From Gallionella sp. (GTDB taxonomy: Bacteria > Pseudomonadota > Gammaproteobacteria > Burkholderiales > Gallionellaceae), in the NCBI GenBank assembly GCA_004298605.1, contig SCPW01000361.1, positions 1 to 5,290 on the forward strand: a stretch of 5,290 bases of DNA. Direction: 5' to 3'. This document shows positions 1-4,135 of the stretch, piece by piece; position 1 is the stretch's first letter; every line of letters begins with the position of its first letter. The notes beneath the pieces were generated by a model that saw only the letters and a list, made by a program, of their open reading frames with translations, was not told where the DNA came from and ran no database searches. Position numbers and translations under genes: made by a program.

Positions 1-850
1 CGCGCTCGTCGAGATTCTGGTGGGTCGCGGTAATGATGCGCACATTGGCCTTGATCGGCTGGTGCCCGCCAACGCGGTAAAAATTCCCATCGGACAACAC
101 GCGCAATAAACGGGTTTGCAAGTCGGCGGGCATATCGCCGATTTCATCGAGAAACAGCGTGCCGCCCTCGGCCTGCTCGAATCGCCCGCGCCGCGTGGCC
201 GCCGCACCGGTGAACGCGCCGCGCTCGTGGCCGAACAACTCCGACTCGAGCAAATCCTTGGGGATCGCCGCAGTGTTGATGGCGATAAACGGCTTGTCGG
301 CGCGCGGGCTGTGCCGGTGCAGGGCGCGTGCGACCAGTTCTTTGCCGGTGCCCGATTCACCGTTGATGAGCACGGTCGCGTGCGATTGCGACAGCCTGCC
401 GATAGCGCGGAAAACCTCCTGCATCGCCGGAGCCTGGCCGAGAATATCGGCGGCCACTTCAACCGCTTCGGCTTCGCCCGACTTGCGCCGGCTTTGCGCC
501 AGCGCGCGGCGGATCAGATCTACCGCGTGGTTGATGTCGAAGGGTTTGGGCAGGTATTCGAACGCGCCGCCCTGAAATGCCGAGACCGCGCTTTCCAGGT
601 CGGAATAAGCCGTCATGATGATGACCGGAACAAGTGGGTGGCGTTGATGCAATTTCTGCAAAAAATCCAGCCCGGAGCTGCCGGGCATGCGGATATCGCT
701 GACCACCACTTGCGGCACGTCATGACCCAATGCGCGCAACGCATCGTCCGCCGTGGCGAAACTTTTGAACTCGATATCCTCGCGCGCCAGCGATTTTTCC
801 AGCACCCAGCGTATCGAGCGGTCATCGTCAATGATCCAGACAGGTTTCAT
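1..850 (-). CDS. ntrC: Nitrogen regulation response regulator NtrC (NR-I), 3'-truncated by window edge
   Basis: Sigma-54-dependent activator and response-regulator partner of NtrB; when phosphorylated it oligomerises on upstream DNA sites and uses ATP to open sigma-54 promoters such as that of glnA. The first 283 residues are visible. The receiver domain (about 3-118) has the acidic pocket D8-D10, phospho-acceptor D52 in SDIRMP, T80 and K102 in LPKPFD, matching E. coli NtrC D54/T82/K104 with a 2-residue shorter N-terminus. The AAA+ domain starts near 135, with Walker A GESGTGKE (164-171), the sigma-54-contacting GAFTGA loop (211-216) and Walker B TLFLDEIGD (231-239). The rest of AAA+ and the Fis-type DNA-binding domain lie beyond the left edge. 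The ATG at 850 is chosen because the family alignment begins there. It has only a weak GAG ribosome site and lies 11 bp after the ntrB stop, so translation is probably coupled to ntrB. Family assignment is very secure. Confidence 0.97.
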   Translation of the reverse strand, partial: MKPVWIIDDDRSIRWVLEKSLAREDIEFKSFATADDALRALGHDVPQVVVSDIRMPGSSGLDFLQKLHQRHPLVPVIIMTAYSDLESAVSAFQGGAFEYLPKPFDINHAVDLIRRALAQSRRKSGEAEAVEVAADILGQAPAMQEVFRAIGRLSQSHATVLINGESGTGKELVARALHRHSPRADKPFIAINTAAIPKDLLESELFGHERGAFTGAAATRRGRFEQAEGGTLFLDEIGDMPADLQTRLLRVLSDGNFYRVGGHQPIKANVRIITATHQNLDER

Positions 851-861
851 AGTGTGCTCAT

Positions 862-1902
862 TCAGGGAAGTGGGAGAAGAACCGTAAAGCAGGTGCGCCC
901 GGGTTCACTGTCAAATTCTATTGTGCCGTGGTGCTGGCTGACGAAATCCTGCGCCAGGGTCAGCCCCAGCCCATGGCCGCCAGCGCGCCCCGAAACCAGG
1001 GGGTAAAAAATCTTGTCGCGCAATTCTGCCGGGATGCCGGGGCCATTATCAATAATCTGCACCATCACCGCCAGGCGGTGGCGGCGTTTGACCAGTGTCA
1101 CCTGGCGCGCGACGCGGGTGCGCAATACGATCAGCCCGGCACCTTGCATCGCCTGGGTGGCATTGCGCACGATGTTGAGCATCACCTGTATCAACTGCTC
1201 CTTATCGCCGACCAGCGCGGGCAAACTGACGTCGAAATCGCGCTGTATCGTTAATCCCCCCGGCATTTCCGCCAGCACCACGCTGCGTACCCGCTCCAGC
1301 ACTTCGTGGATATTGAGCGCGCTGTAGTGCGATGCGTTTTGCGGGCTGAGCAATTTTTCCATCAGCGCGCGCAGTCTGTCCGCCTCTTGCACGATAACCT
1401 GGGTATATTCGCGCAGAGCCGGTTTTTCCAGTTCCTGTTCGAGCAACTGCGCCGCGCCGCGTATGCCGCCGAGCGGGTTTTTGATTTCGTGCGCGAGATT
1501 GCGCAACAGCAGGCGGTTGGCTTGCGTCTGATCCAGCATTTGCTCTTCGCGCGCCAGTTTCAGCGGCCTGTCCATCGGATGGAATTCCAGCAGCAGGTAT
1601 TGTTTGGAAAATTGCAGTGGGGTCGCAGCGCAGCGCAGGTGTAACTTGCCGTGCGCATGGGTGCCCAGCGTCAGGTCGTGCTCGATGTAACTGGCATTAT
1701 TGTGTACCGCCTGTTGCATCGCGCTGGCCAGTTGTTCGGTATGCGTAAATACTTGCTGCACCGGATGCCCGAGCAGGTTTTTTCCGCTCGCATCAAACAT
1801 GTGCTCCGCCGCCGGGTTGAGGTAGGTGATGCGCAATTCCTCGTCCAGCAGTATGACTGCCGTAGCGAGATATTCGAGGGTGAGGTGTTGGAAGTCAGGC
1901 AT
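862..1902 (-). CDS. ntrB: Nitrogen regulation sensor histidine kinase/phosphatase NtrB (NR-II)
   Basis: Soluble cytoplasmic sensor kinase that phosphorylates NtrC under nitrogen limitation and, in the known family, dephosphorylates it when bound by PII. The protein is 346 residues, against about 349 in E. coli. An N-terminal PAS-like sensor region (about 5-110, with LDEELRITYLNPAAE) has no membrane segments. The HisKA region carries the phosphorylated H138 in NLAHEIKNPLGG, followed by the family-typical GIRGAAQLLEQEL. The ATPase domain has the N box around N243-N247 (NIVRNATQA), the G1 box DNGPGI (285-290), FYPLVSGR (299-306) and the G2 box GGHGLGL (308-314). The ATG at 1902 fits the family start and no later in-frame ATG is plausible, but there is no recognisable Shine-Dalgarno upstream. 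The gene follows the DUF4124-type gene after 38-39 bp and precedes ntrC by 11 bp, forming an operon. A sigma-54-like element sits in the upstream gap. Identity is very secure. Confidence 0.97.
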   Translation of the reverse strand: MPDFQHLTLEYLATAVILLDEELRITYLNPAAEHMFDASGKNLLGHPVQQVFTHTEQLASAMQQAVHNNASYIEHDLTLGTHAHGKLHLRCAATPLQFSKQYLLLEFHPMDRPLKLAREEQMLDQTQANRLLLRNLAHEIKNPLGGIRGAAQLLEQELEKPALREYTQVIVQEADRLRALMEKLLSPQNASHYSALNIHEVLERVRSVVLAEMPGGLTIQRDFDVSLPALVGDKEQLIQVMLNIVRNATQAMQGAGLIVLRTRVARQVTLVKRRHRLAVMVQIIDNGPGIPAELRDKIFYPLVSGRAGGHGLGLTLAQDFVSQHHGTIEFDSEPGRTCFTVLLPLP

Positions 1903-1915
1903 ATATGCACTACAA

Positions 1916-1931
1916 AGCAGAAAACATGCCA
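1916..1931 (-). promoter_or_regulatory. Sigma-54-like -24/-12 element immediately upstream of ntrB
   Basis: Reading on the minus strand, the site is TGGCATG-TTTT-CTGCT, against the known consensus TGGCACG-N4-TTGCW. The GG and GC pairs are separated by exactly 10 bp, as the family requires. It matches 13 of 16 positions with the better glnA element at 4009-4024. The predicted transcript start, about 12 nt beyond the GC, is near 1905, only about 3 nt from the ntrB ATG, which is unusually close. No clear full NtrC dyad (TGCAC-N7-GTGCA) was seen within about 150 bp upstream, only a TTGCACC half-site at 1989-1995. It could therefore be a real nitrogen-controlled promoter giving a near-leaderless mRNA, a bound but silent site, or chance. 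Confidence 0.5.
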
Positions 1932-1941
1932 GGTGCGGCGG

Positions 1942-2406
1942 TTATTTCAGCTTTGACAGTTCGGTTCTCAGCGCTTCGATGTTCTTCTGGTGCAAATCGA
2001 CCTGCTCTTTCAACGTCTTGACCTTTCCTTCGTATTTCGCCACATTGCGGTAAGTTCTGCCATCCTTGCCTCTATAGACTTCCGGCTTTTCTTCCCCTTC
2101 CCTCAGGTTCAGCCTGGCTTCTTCGAGCAATTTCTCCTCGGCATCCAACTCGTCTTGCAGAATCTTGCGGCGCGTGTCGTCGCGTCCTTTTTGCGTTGCG
2201 CCGTCCACTTTCGGAAACCCTTCCGGTGAGCCGGCGCGAGCCGGCGGAACCATGGTCGGCAGCGGCTCCAGAATAATCTTCTTGCCGCCCTTGATAGGCG
2301 CGCTGGAATAAGTGACGTGCCCATTTTCATCGACAGACTTGTAGATTTCGGCTTGCGCCAATACCGGGCAGGCGCACAGCGCGGCAAGCAAGTATCGAAG
2401 TTTCAT
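1942..2406 (-). CDS. Exported DUF4124-type protein of unknown function with charged helical C-terminus
   Basis: A small protein of 154 residues, probably periplasmic. Residues 1-19 (MKLRYLL…AQA) form a signal peptide with likely cleavage AQA|EIYK. C11 and C13 do not sit in a lipobox, so it is not an obvious lipoprotein. Residues 20-48 (EIYKSVDENGHVTYSSAP, then KGGKKI) resemble the DUF4124 domain common in proteobacterial envelope proteins. A proline-rich linker (48-66) follows. Residues 72-107 and 123-154 are rich in K, E, R, D and L with heptad-like spacing, suggesting coiled-coil helices around a YRGKDGRTYRN stretch (111-121). The frame is open further upstream to an ATG at 2517, but the ATG at 2406 is preferred: it begins the signal peptide and has GGGGGA 7 nt ahead. 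The ATG at 2412 is too close to that site. The gene lies between the glnA terminator and ntrB, so it probably heads the ntrBC operon. Its biochemical role is unknown. Confidence 0.85.
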   Translation of the reverse strand: MKLRYLLAALCACPVLAQAEIYKSVDENGHVTYSSAPIKGGKKIILEPLPTMVPPARAGSPEGFPKVDGATQKGRDDTRRKILQDELDAEEKLLEEARLNLREGEEKPEVYRGKDGRTYRNVAKYEGKVKTLKEQVDLHQKNIEALRTELSKLK

Positions 2407-2413
2407 GTTCATT

Positions 2414-2419
2414 TCCCCC
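2414..2419 (-). promoter_or_regulatory. Ribosome binding site deciding the DUF4124-type gene start
   Basis: GGGGGA on the minus strand lies 7 nt before the ATG at 2406 and only 1 nt before the ATG at 2412, which favours 2406 as the true start. The G-run can pair with CCCCG at 2427-2431 through a 6-nt loop, so it could be hidden in transcripts that begin upstream of about 2431. Confidence 0.6.
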
Positions 2420-2433
2420 GAAGCAACGGGGCG

Positions 2434-2462
2434 AGTATAGGGCAAGCCTCCGGCACAGACAA
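2434..2462 (-). promoter_or_regulatory. Sigma-70-type promoter for the DUF4124-type gene–ntrBC unit
   Basis: On the minus strand a -35 element TTGTCT (2462-2457, 4 of 6 to TTGACA) and a -10 element TATACT (2439-2434, 5 of 6 to TATAAT) are separated by an ideal 17 bp. The transcript would start near 2427, giving a leader of about 20 nt. It lies directly after the glnA terminator, which supports an independent, probably basal, transcript for the regulatory genes. Inferred from pattern only. Confidence 0.6.
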
Positions 2463-2475
2463 ACTTTTGCGGCCC

Positions 2476-2506
2476 AAAAGCAAAACGGGGCGTCAGCCCC
2501 GTTTTG
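2476..2506 (-). terminator. Rho-independent terminator of glnA
   Basis: A perfect inverted repeat with 11-bp arms (2481-2491 and 2496-2506) and a 4-nt loop begins 23 bp after the glnA stop. Read on the minus strand, a GC-rich stem core CGGGGC/GCCCCG is followed by GTTTTG and then CTTTT (2480-2476), giving an interrupted U-tract. Because the arms also carry A and T runs, it could work in both directions, but the genes on both sides run the same way. It should greatly reduce read-through from glnA into ntrBC. Confidence 0.85.
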
Positions 2507-2529
2507 TTGCCCTGCATGGCATCTCCCGG

Positions 2530-3945
2530 CTAGATGCTGTAGTACATATCGAACTCGACCGGGTGGGTCGTCATGCGGATGCGGTTCACTTCGTCCATCT
2601 TCAATGTGATGAAAGCGTCGATGAAGTCGTTGGAGAACACGCCGCCACGGGTCAGGAACTCGCGGTCCTTGTCCAAGTGATCCAGGGCTTCATCCAGCGA
2701 GGCGCACACGGTTGGTATCTTTGCGTCCTCTTCCGGCGGCAGATCGTACAGGTTTTTATCTGCCGGATCGCCGGGGTGTATCTTGTTCTGGATGCCGTCC
2801 AGGCCAGCCATCATCAGGGCCGCGAAACACAGGTACGGGTTCGCGGTCGGATCCGGGAAACGTGTCTCGATGCGGCGCGCCTTGTCGCTGGCAACGTGCG
2901 GGATACGGATCGAAGCGGAACGGTTCTTGGCCGAGTAGGCCAGTTTGACCGGCGCTTCATAGTGCGGAACCAGACGCTTGTAGGAGTTGGTGCCCGGGTT
3001 GGTGATCGCGTTCAGCGCCTTGGCATGCTTGATGATGCCGCCGATGTAGTACAGCGCGGTTTCGGACAGGCCGGCATAGCCGTTGCCCGCAAACAGGTTT
3101 TTGCCGTCCTTCCAGATCGACTGGTGTACGTGCATGCCGGAACCGTTGTCGCCGACAATAGGCTTGGGCATGAAAGTCGCGGTCTTGCCATATTGGTGCG
3201 CGACGTTATGCACCACGTACTTCAGCGCCTGGGTCTGGTCGGCGCGGCGTACCAGCGTGTTGAATTTGGTGCCGATTTCGCACTGGCCGGCGGTCGCCAC
3301 TTCGTGGTGATGCACTTCGACTTCGATGCCGATGTCTTCCAGAGCCAGGCACATTGCGGCGCGGATGTCGTTCAGGCTGTCGACCGGCGGAACCGGGAAA
3401 TAGCCGCCCTTGACGGTCGGGCGGTGGCCGGTATTGCCGCCGTCGAATTTTTCTGCGGAAGCCCAAGCCGCTTCTTCGGAGTTGATTTTGAGGGAGCAAC
3501 CGGACATATCGACATGCCAGTTCACCGAATCAAAGATGAAGAATTCGGGCTCCGGGCCAAAGTAGGCGGTATCACCCAGGCCGCTGGACTTCAGGTAGGC
3601 CTCGGCGCGCTTTGCGATGGAGCGCGGGTCGCGGTCGTAGCCTTTGCCGTCGGTCGGCTCCACCACGTCGCAGGTGATCACCAGGGTGTTTTCGTCCATG
3701 AACGGGTCGATGTAGGCCGTGACAGGATCCGGCATCAGCAACATATCCGACGCCTGAATGCCTTTCCAGCCGGCGATGGAAGAACCATCGAACGCATGGC
3801 CATCCTCAAACTTGTCCATACCCACGTATTTGGCGGGCACACCGACGTGCTGCTCTTTGCCGCGAGTATCGGTAAAACGGAAATCCACGAACTTGATGTC
3901 GTGGTCTGTAATCATCTTCAACACATCATTTGCCGACATCGACAT
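2530..3945 (-). CDS. glnA: Type I glutamine synthetase
   Basis: Converts glutamate, ammonium and ATP to glutamine, ADP and phosphate in the cytoplasm; the main ammonium assimilation enzyme, a dodecamer in this family. It has 471 residues (469 in E. coli). Known active-site residues are all present at an offset of +3 from Salmonella numbering: D53, metal ligands E132, E134, E215, E223, H272 and E360, and R324, E330 and R362. The GS-type signature around [12 protein letters not shown] (265-276) is intact. Y400 in [10 protein letters not shown] is the tyrosine adenylylated by GlnE, which marks the GSI-beta class and predicts covalent control by nitrogen status. The ATG at 3945 is chosen because GGAG lies 6 nt upstream; an in-frame ATG at 3939 is spaced too far, and a further one at 3975 would add residues unlike the family. 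Upstream is a sigma-54 element with NtrC-type dyads; downstream is a strong terminator. No damage seen. Confidence 0.98.
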   Translation of the reverse strand: MSMSANDVLKMITDHDIKFVDFRFTDTRGKEQHVGVPAKYVGMDKFEDGHAFDGSSIAGWKGIQASDMLLMPDPVTAYIDPFMDENTLVITCDVVEPTDGKGYDRDPRSIAKRAEAYLKSSGLGDTAYFGPEPEFFIFDSVNWHVDMSGCSLKINSEEAAWASAEKFDGGNTGHRPTVKGGYFPVPPVDSLNDIRAAMCLALEDIGIEVEVHHHEVATAGQCEIGTKFNTLVRRADQTQALKYVVHNVAHQYGKTATFMPKPIVGDNGSGMHVHQSIWKDGKNLFAGNGYAGLSETALYYIGGIIKHAKALNAITNPGTNSYKRLVPHYEAPVKLAYSAKNRSASIRIPHVASDKARRIETRFPDPTANPYLCFAALMMAGLDGIQNKIHPGDPADKNLYDLPPEEDAKIPTVCASLDEALDHLDKDREFLTRGGVFSNDFIDAFITLKMDEVNRIRMTTHPVEFDMYYSI

Positions 3946-4008
3946 AACTCTCTCCCAAAGAATCAAATTAAACAATTAACAAACAAACACAAAACCCAAA
4001 ATTCATAA

Positions 4009-4024
4009 CGCAGAAAGCGTGCCA
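4009..4024 (-). promoter_or_regulatory. Sigma-54 (RpoN) promoter of glnA
   Basis: The minus-strand site TGGCACG-CTTT-CTGCG matches the whole -24 block of the consensus TGGCACG-N4-TTGCW and has GG-N10-GC spacing. The -12 block matches 3 of 5 positions, including the GC. The transcript is predicted to start near 3998, giving a leader of about 53 nt before the ATG at 3945. The NtrC-type dyads at 4087-4103 and 4119-4135 would be centred near -97 and -129 from it. This corresponds to the glnAp2 arrangement known from enteric bacteria. Confidence 0.85.
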
Positions 4025-4044
4025 GCCCTATCCGCATATCGAAC

Positions 4045-4057
4045 TGGCATTGTGCCA
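4045..4057. repeat. Short perfect dyad TGGCA-TTG-TGCCA in the glnA control region
   Basis: A perfect inverted repeat with 5-bp arms and a 3-bp centre. It has the T-N11-A form common for LysR-family operators and lies between the NtrC-type dyads and the sigma-54 element, about 50-60 bp upstream of the predicted start. It could bind an unidentified regulator, or be chance. It is not a second sigma-54 promoter because the GC pair is missing at the required spacing. Confidence 0.3.
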
Positions 4058-4064
4058 TAAGCGC

Positions 4065-4070
4065 GTTATA
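4065..4070 (-). promoter_or_regulatory. Possible sigma-70 -10 element (second glnA promoter)
   Basis: TATAAC on the minus strand matches the -10 consensus at 5 of 6 positions. With 17-bp spacing the -35 region would be CAGTGC (4093-4088), a poor match that lies inside the weaker NtrC-type dyad. Enteric glnA has an upstream sigma-70 promoter repressed by NtrC, so the layout is suggestive, but the sequence support is weak. Confidence 0.3.
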
Positions 4071-4078
4071 CAGCACAC

Positions 4079-4112
4079 AAAAAAAATGCACTGAAAACGG
4101 GCGTTTTGCAGT
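4079..4112 (-). terminator. Rho-independent terminator of the CDF transporter gene
   Basis: Read on the minus strand from 4112, ACTG-C-AAAAC pairs with GTTTT-CAGT around a GCCC loop, one C being bulged, and GCA followed by eight T (4086-4079) comes next. It begins about 10 bp after the CDF stop codon. The stem is only moderately GC-rich but the T-tract is long, so termination is likely. It overlaps the weaker NtrC-type dyad of the glnA control region. Confidence 0.7.
4087..4103. promoter_or_regulatory. Possible weaker NtrC binding site, promoter-proximal
   Basis: TGCAC-N7-GGGCG: the left half-site is perfect against the known TGCAC-N7-GTGCA pattern and the right half matches 3 of 5. Its centre (4095) is exactly 32 bp, about three helical turns, from the stronger dyad (centre 4127), the spacing of the two strong sites at enteric glnA. 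The same bases form part of the CDF terminator stem, which is an alternative reason for the symmetry. Confidence 0.5.
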
Positions 4113-4118
4113 CATTTA

Positions 4119-4135
4119 TGCACTAATTCTGTGCG
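4119..4135. promoter_or_regulatory. NtrC binding site (enhancer) for glnA
   Basis: TGCAC-N7-GTGCG on the plus strand matches 9 of 10 half-site positions of the NtrC dyad TGCAC-N7-GTGCA, with an AT-rich centre. It is centred about 129 bp upstream of the predicted sigma-54 start, a normal enhancer distance. It overlaps the last four codons and the stop codon of the CDF gene, so part of the enhancer is coding DNA. Confidence 0.72.

Noticed and set aside
116..1006. A 296-codon plus-strand open frame opposite ntrC and the end of ntrB
   Set aside because: Antisense shadow of two secure genes; its translation is Arg/Ala-rich without domain features and no ribosome site precedes it.
2407..2517. Upstream ATG at 2517 as start of the DUF4124-type protein
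   Set aside because: It would place 37 unrelated residues before a clear signal peptide and would require translation through the glnA terminator and the predicted promoter.
2317..4008. A 563-codon open frame on the plus strand opposite glnA and the start of the DUF4124-type gene
   Set aside because: It mirrors the codon bias of glnA on the other strand, runs through its promoter, and its translation shows no recognisable domain. glnA is certain on the opposite strand.
4042..4057. TGGCAC at 4057-4052 on the minus strand as a second sigma-54 promoter for glnA
   Set aside because: The base pair at the required GG-N10 spacing is GT rather than GC and the -12 block is otherwise unlike consensus. 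The element at 4009-4024 is far better.
4107..4122. TGCA-N8-TGCA (4107-4110 and 4119-4122) as a further NtrC site
   Set aside because: The spacing is one base short of the TGCA-N9-TGCA pattern, so the two halves would be out of register.
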